NCBI RefSeq assembly: GCF_018595715.1
Contig: NZ_JAHEOJ010000025.1
Span: 4,300 to 68,299, forward strand
Direction of reading: 5' to 3'
DNA length: 64,000 nucleotides
Source: Glaciecola sp. XM2
Lineage (GTDB): Bacteria > Pseudomonadota > Gammaproteobacteria > Enterobacterales > Alteromonadaceae
Below the pieces are notes generated by a model. It ran no database searches and was not told where the DNA came from. It saw only the letters and a list, made by a program, of their open reading frames with translations. Of this stretch, positions 10,862-20,310 are shown piece by piece. The translations under genes were made by a program, and so were the position numbers. Each line of letters begins with the position of its first letter. The first letter of the stretch is position 1.

Positions 10862-12058
10862 CTATTGCCTCTGTATTTGTTGAAGCTGCGCCATCACAAC
10901 CGGATCAATTTGCTCGACGTTTGCGGCTTTTTGCCCAGGCGTTAGCCTATGCGTTCCGGAGGCTACAAACAGCTCACCCTCTTTTAGTGCACCTGATACA
11001 AAAGCATACTCGCCATCTAGGTGCTCTACAGCTACAGAGCGAGGCTGGATAATTTGTGTTTGAGCATCATAGGTAAACACTGTCCACAGCCCCCTGACAC
11101 CGCTAGAAAGAGCATCTACGGGGATCCAAACACCGCGTTTGTCCACCTCAAACCCCACGCTAATGCTGACCAAATTACCACTTACCAAAGTGCGTAGCTG
11201 CAGTGGCGATAGCTGCGATTGGTCGATAGAAAACAAAGCGTTTAGCGTTCTTGTTGCTAAGTTTCGCTGTCTCGACACAGATTTCACTCTGGCATTAAAG
11301 CGCTCCTCACCCATGTTTAATTCATATTCATCACCTGGGGCAATCGCAAAACCGGTATTGTCGGGCAAGCCAAAACGCGCTTCTAAAGAATCTTGGGCGA
11401 GAATAGAAAACACCGCTTGTCCATTATTGAGGACGGTACCTTCGTCGGTATACAAACGCACAATTTGCCCGTCAAAAGGGGCGCGCAATATTGATTTATC
11501 TAATTCTACTTTCAGGCTAGCCAAACGCGCTTTTATTTCGTTTACAAACGCGTCGGCAGCTTCGACTCGCGCTTTTGACTCATCGAGTAATTGTTGAGAT
11601 TCAAGGTTTGCTGCAACTAAGTTTTTTATGCGTTGATTAGACACTGCGGCTAAACGTGCGTCGGCTTGTGCGCGCATCACAGCGGCTTTTAGCTCAGTCT
11701 GTTGAGCAAGTAATCTTGCAGTGTCTAGAGTGGCTAACACCTGACCTTGGCTCACAAGTTGTCCTTCGGTGATTGCAATGCTGGAGATTACGCCGGCGAT
11801 ATCAAAGCCTATGTCAGATTGTTTGGACGCTTCTATGGTTCCGTAAACAATGCGTTTTCGCTCAAAATTGGGTTGGATAACAACTTTGCTCACTTGGATT
11901 TTGGCATTTTGCATAACCATTAATTGCTCTTGCGCATATGCTTGACCACCGCTGTTACCTGAAAATATCATCAGCATTACCAGTAAGACAAAACATGCCC
12001 CCGACATGAGTAGCATCAGCGCTAGCCCTTTGCGATGGGATGCAAAATTTCCTGACAT
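10862..12058 (-). CDS. RND efflux periplasmic adaptor (membrane fusion protein)
   Basis: Periplasmic adaptor that links the RND permease to an outer-membrane channel. It has an N-terminal membrane anchor (LALMLLMSGACFVLLVMLMIF), a lipoyl half-motif GVISSIAITEGQLVSQGQVLATLD, a long alpha-helical hairpin (about residues 95-170), the second lipoyl half (SILRAPFDGQIVRLYTDEGTVLNNGQ), and a beta-barrel with a membrane-proximal domain. The frame is open to 12106, but the ATG at 12058 has GGA 7 nt upstream and directly precedes the basic/hydrophobic anchor, so I chose it. It is the first gene of the efflux operon, with a palindromic operator between it and tetR. Confidence 0.93.
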   Translation of the reverse strand: MSGNFASHRKGLALMLLMSGACFVLLVMLMIFSGNSGGQAYAQEQLMVMQNAKIQVSKVVIQPNFERKRIVYGTIEASKQSDIGFDIAGVISSIAITEGQLVSQGQVLATLDTARLLAQQTELKAAVMRAQADARLAAVSNQRIKNLVAANLESQQLLDESKARVEAADAFVNEIKARLASLKVELDKSILRAPFDGQIVRLYTDEGTVLNNGQAVFSILAQDSLEARFGLPDNTGFAIAPGDEYELNMGEERFNARVKSVSRQRNLATRTLNALFSIDQSQLSPLQLRTLVSGNLVSISVGFEVDKRGVWIPVDALSSGVRGLWTVFTYDAQTQIIQPRSVAVEHLDGEYAFVSGALKEGELFVASGTHRLTPGQKAANVEQIDPVVMAQLQQIQRQ

Positions 12059-12143
12059 AAATATAATCCTAAGTAAGACGTAAATATGGCACACTGATAT
12101 GCACATAAAACATTAAGTGAGTGACATGCTAGAATATAAATAC

Positions 12144-12159
12144 TAGACCGTCCAGTCTA
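12144..12159. promoter_or_regulatory. Palindromic TetR-family operator
   Basis: TAGACCGTCCAGTCTA is an imperfect palindrome with outer arms TAGAC/GTCTA. It lies in the 141-bp divergent region between the efflux adaptor gene (start 12058) and tetR (start 12200). Sites of this form are typical for AcrR/TetR-type repressors of efflux pumps. I infer that the neighbouring TetR protein binds it and controls both genes. Confidence 0.72.
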
Positions 12160-12199
12160 TTAATGTTAAATTTTGTTTAAATGTCGCAAAAAGGTTTGT

Positions 12200-12841
12200 A
12201 TGACAGCTAAGCCAACTGCCCTAGCAGGTAGACCCAAAAGTAAGAAAAAGCGCGCACAGATTTTAGAAAGTGCGGCTGAAATGTTTTTGGCACACGGTTA
12301 TGAGCGCACATCGATGGACGCCGTAGCTAAGCATAGCGGTGTCTCAAAACAAACCGTGTATTCACATTTTAAAAATAAAGAAGCTTTGTACAGTGCGGTC
12401 ATAGAGCAAAAATGTATTTCGTATCAACTGCAAGAGTCCAGTGTATATAAGGACGATATGTCACTTGAAGAAATCTTGGCTGGCTTTGCACGTAAGTTCA
12501 TTCAACTGCTTACCGATCAACATGTCATCTCCATGTATAACGTCGTTATTGGTGAAGCCCAACAAAACTTACAAATCGCTGAACTGTTTCATGATGCTGG
12601 GCCGGTGCATAGCATCGGGCTGATTCAACAGTTATTAAAGACTCATCCATCTAGTCTGTTGAACGACGAAGACGCTTACGCTGCTGCAGTCGACTTTTTC
12701 AACCTTTTAAAAGGTGATTACCACATGCGCAGTCTGTTGCATCTTCCTTGTGAGATTGAACAAGGCGCTATTGATAAACTCTCCGCGCGCACGGCCAAGA
12801 CGGTTATGATGATCATCACCGATGCACAACAAGACATGTAA
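12200..12841 (+). CDS. TetR/AcrR-family transcriptional repressor
   Basis: One-component repressor of 213 aa. The N-terminal TetR DNA-binding domain (about residues 15-60) has RAQILESAAEMFLAHGYERTSMDAVAKHSGVS split by the usual helix-turn-helix, ending in KQTVYSHFKNKEALY. The C-terminal part resembles the AefR-like/TetR_C ligand domain found with RND pumps. The ATG at 12200 has AAGG 5 nt upstream; the frame extends further to 12173 without a better start. It is divergent from the RND operon, so it most likely senses a pump substrate and represses the pump and itself. Confidence 0.93.
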   Translation: MTAKPTALAGRPKSKKKRAQILESAAEMFLAHGYERTSMDAVAKHSGVSKQTVYSHFKNKEALYSAVIEQKCISYQLQESSVYKDDMSLEEILAGFARKFIQLLTDQHVISMYNVVIGEAQQNLQIAELFHDAGPVHSIGLIQQLLKTHPSSLLNDEDAYAAAVDFFNLLKGDYHMRSLLHLPCEIEQGAIDKLSARTAKTVMMIITDAQQDM

Positions 12842-12887
12842 GGGAATTAGCACACCATAATCGCGTGTTCGATGTCCTCTTTTCGAT

Positions 12888-12913
12888 AAAGTTTGTTACA
12901 ATGCGCAAACTTT
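12888..12913 (+). repeat. Inverted repeat in the pyrB leader
   Basis: AAAGTTTG and CAAACTTT form a perfect 8-bp stem with a 10-nt loop, 20 bases before the pyrB start. It could be an RNA hairpin or an operator. There is no T-run, so it is not an intrinsic terminator. No pyrimidine leader peptide was found. Confidence 0.5.
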
Positions 12914-12933
12914 AAATAGGGTGTGAATTCAAT

Positions 12934-13950
12934 ATGTCAGACTTTACCGGTCAACATATCCTCAGTGTGAATCAATTTGACCGTGCTTCCATTGAGCGAG
13001 TGTTTTCAGTGGCAGATACTATGCAGGCTTATGCCTTGCGTAAAAAGCGCACAACGGTGCTCGATGGTGCGATTTTAGGGAATCTGTTTTTTGAACCTAG
13101 CACCCGTACCCGTGTAAGTTTTGGCACGGCGTTTAATTTGCTTGGCGGCGAAGTGCGCGAGACCACTGGTATGAGTAATTCGGCCTTAGCAAAGGGTGAG
13201 TCACTTTACGACACCGCTAGGGTACTAAGCGGGTATAGCGATATTATTGCGATGCGCCATCCTGCGTCTGGCTCGGTCACCGAATTCGCTCAAGGCAGTC
13301 GTGTGCCAGTTATAAACGGTGGCGATGGTGCTAACGAGCACCCCACCCAAGCTTTGCTCGACTTGTATACCATTGCCAAAGAGCGTGCATTCCACGGTAG
13401 CGGTATTGATGGGCTGCATATTGCAATGATTGGGGATTTAAAATTTGGCCGCACAGTGCACTCGTTGGCAAAAATGTTAACCCTATTTAAGAATGTTAAG
13501 TTCACGCTTATCTCACCAAAAGAACTATCAATGCCCAGCTATATTTGCGATAGCATTACCAATGCCGGTCACGAACTTGTGATCAGCGAGCAGCTAGAAG
13601 GTCTAGTGGAAGCTGATATTTGCTATCAAACCCGTATTCAAGAAGAGCGTTTTACTTCGCAAGATGAAGCGAATAAATATCGCGGCAAATTTAGGCTTAA
13701 CCAACAAATTTATACGCAACATTTTAAATCCCAGACGGTGATCATGCATCCGCTTCCCAGAGACTCTAGAGCCGAAGCGAATGAGCTAGACAACGATCTC
13801 AACTTACATCCTAATCTCGCTATTTTTAGACAAACCGACAACGGTGTTTTAGTTAGAATGGCACTTTTTGCGCTCACCCTTGGTGTTGCCGATAAAGTCG
13901 CCGATTTTGACCGCCCCGTACATTGGTTTAGCAACAAGAGTTCAACATAA
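12934..13950 (+). CDS. pyrB: Aspartate carbamoyltransferase catalytic subunit
   Basis: Condenses carbamoyl phosphate with aspartate in the first committed step of pyrimidine synthesis. The carbamoyl-phosphate loop [12 protein letters not shown] and the mobile-loop motif [12 protein letters not shown] are present, as are the domain-linking [12 protein letters not shown] and the C-terminal [18 protein letters not shown]. At 338 aa it is slightly longer than E. coli PyrB (about 311). No pyrI regulatory-subunit gene follows. The ATG at 12934 has AGGG about 12 nt upstream. hemL begins 4 bases after the stop, so the two are probably co-transcribed. Confidence 0.95.
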   Translation: MSDFTGQHILSVNQFDRASIERVFSVADTMQAYALRKKRTTVLDGAILGNLFFEPSTRTRVSFGTAFNLLGGEVRETTGMSNSALAKGESLYDTARVLSGYSDIIAMRHPASGSVTEFAQGSRVPVINGGDGANEHPTQALLDLYTIAKERAFHGSGIDGLHIAMIGDLKFGRTVHSLAKMLTLFKNVKFTLISPKELSMPSYICDSITNAGHELVISEQLEGLVEADICYQTRIQEERFTSQDEANKYRGKFRLNQQIYTQHFKSQTVIMHPLPRDSRAEANELDNDLNLHPNLAIFRQTDNGVLVRMALFALTLGVADKVADFDRPVHWFSNKSST

Positions 13951-13954
13951 CATT

Positions 13955-15241
13955 ATGACAAAATCTGAAATACTTTTTGAACGTGCCCAACGCACCATCC
14001 CAGGTGGCGTAAACTCTCCAGTAAGAGCCTTTAAGGCAGTTGGCGGCACTCCTCGATTTATTGAACGTACCGACGGACCTTATATGTGGGATGTTGATGG
14101 GAATCGATACATCGATTACATCCAGTCTTGGGGGCCGATGGTCCTTGGGCATAACAATGCCACTATTCGTGAAGCGGTTATCGCAGCGTCTGAATTTGGG
14201 CTGAGCTACGGCGCACCCACTGCTGCAGAAGTAGAGATGGCAGAACTGGTAAGCTCAATTGTGCCGTCGATGGAAATGGTCAGAATGGTAAATTCTGGTA
14301 CCGAAGCGACCATGAGCGCCATTCGTCTTGCGCGCGGCTACACCAACAAAAATAAAATCTTAAAATTTGAAGGTTGCTATCATGGGCACGCCGATTCTTT
14401 ATTGGTTAAAGCGGGCAGCGGAGCGCTCACACTAGGCGTGCCAAGCTCACCTGGCGTACCAGACGACTTTGCAAAACACACCTTAACGGTCGAATTCAAC
14501 AATCTAGAATCTGTTAAACAAGCCTTTGTTGAGCACGGGGATGATATTGCTTGCATCATCGTTGAGCCGGTGGCCGGCAATATGAACTGCATTCCACCGG
14601 TGGAAGGGTTCTTAGAAGGACTACGTGAGATTTGCGATACTCACAACAGTGTATTAATTTTTGATGAAGTGATGACCGGCTTTCGCGTATCTCGCGGCGG
14701 CGCGCAAGAGCGATTCAACGTCATCCCTGATTTAACCTGCTTGGGTAAAGTCATTGGCGGCGGCATGCCGGTAGGCGCTTTTGGTGGTAAACGTAAAATA
14801 CTGACCCACATTGCACCCACTGGCCCAATCTATCAAGCCGGTACATTGTCGGGCAACCCTGTTGCAATGGCAGCTGGACTGGCAGCCATAAAACAAATTG
14901 CGGTGGATGGGTTTTATGATTCCATTTTTGAAAACACGCAAAACTTAGCTGAAGGTATTCAAAAACTCGCACATAAACATGGCGTGCCTATGAGCATTAA
15001 TGTTGCCGGTAGCATGTTTGGGATTTTCTTTACAGATGTAGAAAAAGTTACTAATTATCAACAAGCTATCTCGTGCAACACCCATCAGTTTAACCAGTTT
15101 TATCATGCGATGTTAGCCAATGGCGTATACTTAGCGCCTGCTTCGTATGAAGCGGGCTTTGTATCTAAGGCCCATACTTCTGCTATTGTAAAAGATACGT
15201 TAGCCGCAGCAGACAAAGCGTTTGCTCAGATAGATAAATAG
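13955..15241 (+). CDS. hemL: Glutamate-1-semialdehyde 2,1-aminomutase
   Basis: PLP enzyme that converts glutamate-1-semialdehyde to 5-aminolevulinate in the C5 pathway to heme. It has the family start [19 protein letters not shown], the phosphate-binding region [17 protein letters not shown], the Asp-containing [11 protein letters not shown], and the PLP-lysine motif [16 protein letters not shown]. At 428 aa it is standard size. The frame runs upstream to 13868 inside pyrB, but the ATG at 13955, 4 bases after the pyrB stop, gives the normal N-terminus. The cyclase gene follows after 3 bases. Confidence 0.97.
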   Translation: MTKSEILFERAQRTIPGGVNSPVRAFKAVGGTPRFIERTDGPYMWDVDGNRYIDYIQSWGPMVLGHNNATIREAVIAASEFGLSYGAPTAAEVEMAELVSSIVPSMEMVRMVNSGTEATMSAIRLARGYTNKNKILKFEGCYHGHADSLLVKAGSGALTLGVPSSPGVPDDFAKHTLTVEFNNLESVKQAFVEHGDDIACIIVEPVAGNMNCIPPVEGFLEGLREICDTHNSVLIFDEVMTGFRVSRGGAQERFNVIPDLTCLGKVIGGGMPVGAFGGKRKILTHIAPTGPIYQAGTLSGNPVAMAAGLAAIKQIAVDGFYDSIFENTQNLAEGIQKLAHKHGVPMSINVAGSMFGIFFTDVEKVTNYQQAISCNTHQFNQFYHAMLANGVYLAPASYEAGFVSKAHTSAIVKDTLAAADKAFAQIDK

Positions 15242-15244
15242 GAT

Positions 15245-16297
15245 ATGTACTTGTTGGAGATTTTGTTAGGCGTTGTAACGCTTTATGCTATTGGCGTGAC
15301 GATCATTCTTTTTCGCACGTCATCCGAGGCAGAGGATGCTAAACAAGATCAAAAGGCTGAGTACAGTCGTCGGCAGGCGCAGTTAGATGCAACGATAGAA
15401 GCAAAAGCAGATGAAGCTATGCGCTTGCATCAAACGTTTCAAAAGTTTGTACCGCGGCAATTTGTTGAGCATTTTGCTAAGTCTGGCTCCGAAAGTCTTG
15501 AGCTTGGGCGCGCTGACGAGGACAATGTTGCGGTGCTGTTTTGCGATATACGCGGTTTTACCTCGCTATCGGAGCGCCTATCTCCGCAAGAACTCATGCA
15601 TTTTCTCAATTCTTATTTTTTAAGGATGAATGCACCTATTCATCAAAATCATGGCTTTATCGATAAATTTATCGGTGACGCCATTATGGCACTATTTGAC
15701 AGCCCGCAAGGGGACGATGCTACTAAGGCATCGGATGCGGTAAACGCTGCCCTAGAAATACAAACCGCGTTAGCACTGTACAATGATCACCGAGCCAATA
15801 GCCACTACCCTCCAGTAAAGAACGGGATCGGTTTGCACTTCGGTGACGTTGTGCTAGGTACCATTGGCTCAGATGACCGAATGGATACCACTGTTATTGG
15901 CGACACGGTAAACGTTGCCCAACGTATTGAAAGCCTCTCAAGTTACTTCGATGCGGATATTCTCGCTAGCGAGACGACAATTGTATTAGCCAACACAAAA
16001 CGGCCTTACGAGTATCGCTTACTTGATGTGGTTAGATTTAAAGGGAAGTCGATAAACGTGCCTTTAGTCGAGGTGCTTTCTCATTTGCCCGACGTTCAAA
16101 AGGCACAAAAACTCAAAGCTGCACAAGAAATACAAACCGGGATGGCCCTAAGAGACAAAGGCGAATTAGACAATGCACTTGCCCACTTCACGTCATGTTT
16201 AAACGACTTTCCAGGGGATCAAGCGATTGTTCATCATATAAAAATATGTGAACAGGCACTTGCCGATAAATCTTGGGATGGCTTAGTCAGAATCTAG
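15245..16297 (+). CDS. Membrane-anchored class III adenylate cyclase
   Basis: Signalling cyclase of 350 aa. One N-terminal transmembrane helix (about residues 3-23) is followed by a Lys/Glu-rich coiled region and a CYCc domain (about 85-250). The first metal Asp is in VLFCDIRGFTSLSE, the second in DKFIGDAIMALFD, and VIGDTVNVAQRIES carries the transition-state Asn and Arg. The purine-specifying pair appears to be Lys (DKF) and Thr (TTVIGD), which fits adenylate rather than guanylate cyclases. The C-terminus (GMALRDKGELDNALAHF) looks like a TPR repeat. It lies 3 bases after hemL with only a short AGGA next to the ATG, so translation may be coupled to hemL. Confidence 0.9.
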   Translation: MYLLEILLGVVTLYAIGVTIILFRTSSEAEDAKQDQKAEYSRRQAQLDATIEAKADEAMRLHQTFQKFVPRQFVEHFAKSGSESLELGRADEDNVAVLFCDIRGFTSLSERLSPQELMHFLNSYFLRMNAPIHQNHGFIDKFIGDAIMALFDSPQGDDATKASDAVNAALEIQTALALYNDHRANSHYPPVKNGIGLHFGDVVLGTIGSDDRMDTTVIGDTVNVAQRIESLSSYFDADILASETTIVLANTKRPYEYRLLDVVRFKGKSINVPLVEVLSHLPDVQKAQKLKAAQEIQTGMALRDKGELDNALAHFTSCLNDFPGDQAIVHHIKICEQALADKSWDGLVRI

Positions 16298-16324
16298 CGT
16301 TTGTAAGCTGGCCGGTGGCGTGCA

Positions 16325-17281
16325 CTACTCACTGTCTTCAACTTCTTGTTGATTATCGTGTTCTGTTACCAGCGCCTGTTGTTTGATAAACGCAATCGAT
16401 GGCGCAAAAAAAGCAGCACCTGTCTCTGCATTAGAATAGTCTAACAAGCGGTCATAGTGCCCGTTCTGATCACCGTAAATACGGCTATGCAAAAGGTTCT
16501 TAAAGGCATTTGGATGGCTGGCACACGATACAAAATACAGCCCCTGCACACTCATATTCCCATACGGCATGCTCTGATTGAGCAAGATAGGGTATTCACC
16601 ATTTGCGCCGGTAATACGGGTACGAAAACTATGAGACGACAAGCCTGAATCAACCACCGGTAAGTTATGCTCTTTCGTACGCCCCATAATATCCTGTTGG
16701 CGTTTTTCAGACAGCGCCTGCCAACGTGTCATATCATGCCGATAGCGCTGAACATGAATATAGCTACCACCGGCAAATGTCGGGTCATCATCACCTACCG
16801 TGGCAATTTCAAACTTTTTCATACCTCGGGGATTATCGTCAGCAACAATGAAGCCGGTGAGATCTCGCCCATCTAGATATCGAAAGGCACGAATTTGTTC
16901 GACTAATTCGGTATGTAGCTTGAGCAACTCCATTACCCTAATACCAATGGCGTGGCATATATCGAGCCGGTCAGCGCGAATTTGTATAAATAAATCACAC
17001 GGAATAACTGGCGCACAGCGGTCTTCACTTTGCATATCTGGGAAAGGAGCAAGTGAGCGAGGGGTAGCTTGGGGATATAGCTCTGACCAAAAGTTACTGC
17101 CAATGCCTATCACGCCCGAGACCATGGCTTCATAATGCTCTTCATCGAAGTAATCAAATAAGTCTAAACAGGCGGACAACTTGCTACGTACTGCTGGCAT
17201 ATCGTCGTCCACCACGTTAAACAATAAAAATTGAGCGTGTAGATTAGGTTCGGCGCAAATACCTTTTTGTGTTTGCGTCAT
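16325..17281 (-). CDS. DyP-type peroxidase-like protein lacking the catalytic Asp
   Basis: Homologue of the YfeX/TyrA class of dye-decolourising heme peroxidases, about 318 aa. It retains the YfeX-like core AGGSYIHVQRYRHD, IMGRTKE, the proximal heme-ligand region SSHSFRTR, MPYG and GLYFVSCA. The GxxDG motif, which in YfeX reads GFVDGTENP and holds the distal catalytic Asp, reads GFIVADDNP here. The codons (checked on the complement near 16835) confirm Asp to Val and Gly to Ala. Heme may still bind, but normal peroxidase chemistry is doubtful. The ATG at 17281 is preferred to a TTG two codons upstream; no strong ribosome site is visible. It stands alone between the cyclase and ggt. Confidence 0.88.
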   Translation of the reverse strand: MTQTQKGICAEPNLHAQFLLFNVVDDDMPAVRSKLSACLDLFDYFDEEHYEAMVSGVIGIGSNFWSELYPQATPRSLAPFPDMQSEDRCAPVIPCDLFIQIRADRLDICHAIGIRVMELLKLHTELVEQIRAFRYLDGRDLTGFIVADDNPRGMKKFEIATVGDDDPTFAGGSYIHVQRYRHDMTRWQALSEKRQQDIMGRTKEHNLPVVDSGLSSHSFRTRITGANGEYPILLNQSMPYGNMSVQGLYFVSCASHPNAFKNLLHSRIYGDQNGHYDRLLDYSNAETGAAFFAPSIAFIKQQALVTEHDNQQEVEDSE

Positions 17282-17306
17282 AAGCAATGTGGTCTATTCA
17301 ATGAGA

Positions 17307-19025
17307 TCAATATCCTGCGGCTTGACCGTCTTTTCTCGATTCTGAAGCCCCATAGTATACCTGATGTTTTTGATCAAAGAGAATAGCTTGGTATCCACCA
17401 AATGCTCCATTTGCATCTCGAAGCACATGTCCCTTATTCATCAGCTCTCTGCGTGTCTTTTGTGAGAAGCCTGATTCTAGGCTGATATAGCCACCATCGG
17501 TCATAATATCTCCCTCTGGCGTGCTAGAGCCTGAATGGAGTATACGCGGTGCATCGCCCGCTTCTTGTAGGTTCATCCCAAAATCAATCATGTTAATGAT
17601 AATTTGCGCATGCATTTGTGGCTGAGTGCCACCGCCCATGACGCCAAAGCTCATTAGAGGCTCATTGTTACGTGTCACAAATGCAGGAATAATGGTATGG
17701 AAGGGGCGCTTATTTGGCTCGTATTTATTAAAGTGACCTTCTTGCAGCGCGAACATCTCACCACGATTTTGTAACACAAATCCAAGATCGGTTGGGATCA
17801 TGCCAGAGCCCATTCCGCGATAATTACTTTGTATCAGCGAGACCATGTTGCCAAATTTGTCGGCCACGGTTAAATAGATAGTATCGCCATCGTTTTTCCC
17901 TGCATCCACTCTCTGTGCCGCTTGGGTTGGTGAAATCAACTGCTGGCGCTGTTTTGCATATTCTTTTGAAATTAACCAATCCACGGGAATTTCATTAAAA
18001 TTCGGGTCAGCATAAAACTTGGCCCGGTCTTCAAAGGCGAGCTTTTTTGCTTCAACAAAGGTGTGTACATATTCAGCCGAATCATGTCCCATCCCTTCTA
18101 GATCATATAACTCTAGTACGTTGAGTATTTGCAGTGCCGCAATTCCCTGACCATTTGGCGGTAACTCCCAAACATCGTAGCCGCGATAGTTGCTCGAAAC
18201 CGGTTCAATCCAGTCAGAGTAGTGCGCTGCCATATCTTCATAACTTAAGAAACCGCCCTGCTCTTGCATAAACGCACCAATGGTGCGCGCAATATCGCCC
18301 TTGTAAAAGGCGTCACGACCACCTGTGGCTATTTTTTCGTAGGTGGCAGCAAGTGCTGGGTTTCGAAAAATCTCGCCTTTTCTGGGGGTTTGCCCATTAA
18401 TAGTAAAGGTCTCTTCAAAGCCCGGATAGTCGCCAATACGCTTTTGGTTCATCTCAAAATAGTATGCAATAAGCTCACTTACCGGAAACCCTTCTTTTGC
18501 ATATTGAATAGAAGGAGCGAGCAACTCTTGCATCGATTTTGAGCCAAAACGCTCGCTGAGCATGAACCAGCCGTCTACTGCACCAGGCACAGACACCGGT
18601 AATGGACCGAATTTAGGAATTTTATCGAGACCTTTTTCTTTAAAGTGCTCCATGGTTAAGCTTTGTGGCGAACGTCCAGATGCATTTAAGCCATACAGCT
18701 TGCTCGTTTCAGCATCCCACACGATGGCAAACAAATCGCCACCAATCCCGCAGCCGGTTGGCTCAACAAGCCCAAGCATTGCATTTGCCGCAATGGCAGC
18801 ATCTATTGCATTACCGCCTGCTTTAAGAATGTCTAGCGCAACTTGGGTTGCAAGGGGCTGAGACGTCGCTGCCATGCCATTTTGAGCAATGACCTCAGAG
18901 CGTGTCGCAAAAGGCTCGCCGGTGATGCGGTCGTATGCGGATGAGGTTGAAACGCTCGCTGCGAATATAATAGAAACGGATACTAATTTAAGGCTCTGTT
19001 TAAAGCAGTGCTTGATAGAGGTCAT
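17307..19025 (-). CDS. ggt: Gamma-glutamyltransferase (secreted)
   Basis: Periplasmic N-terminal nucleophile hydrolase that cleaves gamma-glutamyl bonds of glutathione and related peptides, 572 aa. A signal peptide (about residues 1-30, ending STSSA) precedes the large subunit. Signatures are GGNAIDAAIAANAMLGLVEP, GCGIGGDLF, and the autoprocessing site GDTIYLTVADKFGNMVSLIQS-like region, where the Thr after GD should become the nucleophile of the small subunit. MGGGTQPQMHAQ near the C-terminus is also typical. The GDTIYLTV form fits the YwrD-like subgroup better than E. coli Ggt, so substrate preference may differ. It lies 25 bases upstream of the DyP-like gene on the same strand. Confidence 0.93.
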   Translation of the reverse strand: MTSIKHCFKQSLKLVSVSIIFAASVSTSSAYDRITGEPFATRSEVIAQNGMAATSQPLATQVALDILKAGGNAIDAAIAANAMLGLVEPTGCGIGGDLFAIVWDAETSKLYGLNASGRSPQSLTMEHFKEKGLDKIPKFGPLPVSVPGAVDGWFMLSERFGSKSMQELLAPSIQYAKEGFPVSELIAYYFEMNQKRIGDYPGFEETFTINGQTPRKGEIFRNPALAATYEKIATGGRDAFYKGDIARTIGAFMQEQGGFLSYEDMAAHYSDWIEPVSSNYRGYDVWELPPNGQGIAALQILNVLELYDLEGMGHDSAEYVHTFVEAKKLAFEDRAKFYADPNFNEIPVDWLISKEYAKQRQQLISPTQAAQRVDAGKNDGDTIYLTVADKFGNMVSLIQSNYRGMGSGMIPTDLGFVLQNRGEMFALQEGHFNKYEPNKRPFHTIIPAFVTRNNEPLMSFGVMGGGTQPQMHAQIIINMIDFGMNLQEAGDAPRILHSGSSTPEGDIMTDGGYISLESGFSQKTRRELMNKGHVLRDANGAFGGYQAILFDQKHQVYYGASESRKDGQAAGY

Positions 19026-19274
19026 TGGAAGCTCACTAAATTGTTGTTATTTGAACTAGGTTTGAGGCTAGTAATAGATACCCAAAAAACAACTATTCAG
19101 TTTACCTACCCTCGCAGTAAACGCAATAAACGCGACCACTTTATAATTTTCAATTACAGCTTGGTGCATTCTGCCGATACATTGAAATACATAGTTAGTG
19201 CGCAAGACAGCGCGTTACTTTCAATTTTTGCATGATTGAGGGCCAATGCGCCCATACAATAGGCTTTTAAAAAC

Positions 19275-20159
19275 ATGAATGTATGCAATCCAATGGCAAA
19301 ACGCATCGCCTGTTTGATGCTTATGCTCCCTGTGAGCCTAAGCATCTTTGCTGTCGAAGATGAAGATAAGGTTGTTGTGATGACCGACAGCCCGTCATTC
19401 ATTGAACAAGTAACAAACCAACAAGGCGTGGGCACCATCTCGAGCGTTTATAGCTTATTGTTTGCTGAGGTTGGCCTGCCTAAACAACTGCACTTAAAAT
19501 CCTTTAACCGCCAAGCATTAATTCTTGAACAGAACGAATACGCTGCTTGCACCCCATATCGCTTCAAAACAAAAGAGCGTGCCGAACAGTTTTTGTTCTC
19601 GGATCCCATTTACTTTATGTTGCATTATAAGCTGTATCAACAAATGGACTTACCGCCACTTCCAAGGCAAGTGCTAGATGATAATGGACACGTGAAATCG
19701 TTAAACGCCATTGCAACTTATGAGCCCCAGGCACTTTTTGTTATTATTTCAAGCTTCTCTTATGGAGATACGCTCGATGCACAAGTTGCCAAATTACCCT
19801 CCTCATCGACTATCGAGTGGGAAGGTACGGTACCGCATAATGTATTGTCGAAACTGTTTTTTTACGGACGCGGACAGTATGCGCTTATGTTTCCAAGTGA
19901 GGTGCATGCTTACCTTCAAGACAATCCGACGGTTACTTTCAGACAATATCGCATGGCAAATTTAGAGAGTCATACAGTTGGATATATGATGTGTAATCGC
20001 CATCCCGACTCAGCGGACTATCTCAATAAAATAAACCAAGCAATCAAAGGGCTATACGGAAAAGAGGCGTACTTACAAGCTCACTTAGCACCCTATGCGG
20101 AATCAGAGTATGCAGAAATAAAAGCGGTTGTTGAAAGCTTGCAAGCAAACCAAATGTAG
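19275..20159 (+). CDS. Periplasmic solute-binding-like protein (TIGR02285-like)
   Basis: Predicted secreted protein of 294 aa with an N-terminal signal peptide (basic MAKRI, hydrophobic core, cleavage near SIFA). The remainder resembles periplasmic binding proteins of the SBP_bac_3/TIGR02285 type: YAACTPYRFKTKERAEQFLFSDPIYFMLHY in the first lobe, and a second lobe ending in LNKINQAIKGLYG. Such orphan domains often act as ligand-binding or signalling proteins rather than transport subunits, and no ABC transporter genes are nearby. Function is unknown. The ATG at 19275 is used; the Met six codons later is also possible. A strong hairpin terminator follows. Confidence 0.78.
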   Translation: MNVCNPMAKRIACLMLMLPVSLSIFAVEDEDKVVVMTDSPSFIEQVTNQQGVGTISSVYSLLFAEVGLPKQLHLKSFNRQALILEQNEYAACTPYRFKTKERAEQFLFSDPIYFMLHYKLYQQMDLPPLPRQVLDDNGHVKSLNAIATYEPQALFVIISSFSYGDTLDAQVAKLPSSSTIEWEGTVPHNVLSKLFFYGRGQYALMFPSEVHAYLQDNPTVTFRQYRMANLESHTVGYMMCNRHPDSADYLNKINQAIKGLYGKEAYLQAHLAPYAESEYAEIKAVVESLQANQM

Positions 20160-20190
20160 CGCGTTCAAACTTTAAACCTCAGCATTAAAA

Positions 20191-20210
20191 AACCCCGCAA
20201 ATGCGGGGTT
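20191..20210. terminator. Bidirectional intrinsic terminator
   Basis: AACCCCGC and GCGGGGTT form a perfect 8-bp GC-rich stem around AAAT, flanked by A-rich and T-rich sequence on both sides. It lies between the convergent binding-protein gene and amtB and probably ends both transcripts. Confidence 0.88.
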
Positions 20211-20310
20211 GTTTAATAGACCAACTGTCGTTGGCAACTTACTTAGCTGTTATTCTTATTTTTATTTTTTATTCTTATTGTCTTAAGTAAGTCATTGCTT
20301 AACTCGTCGC

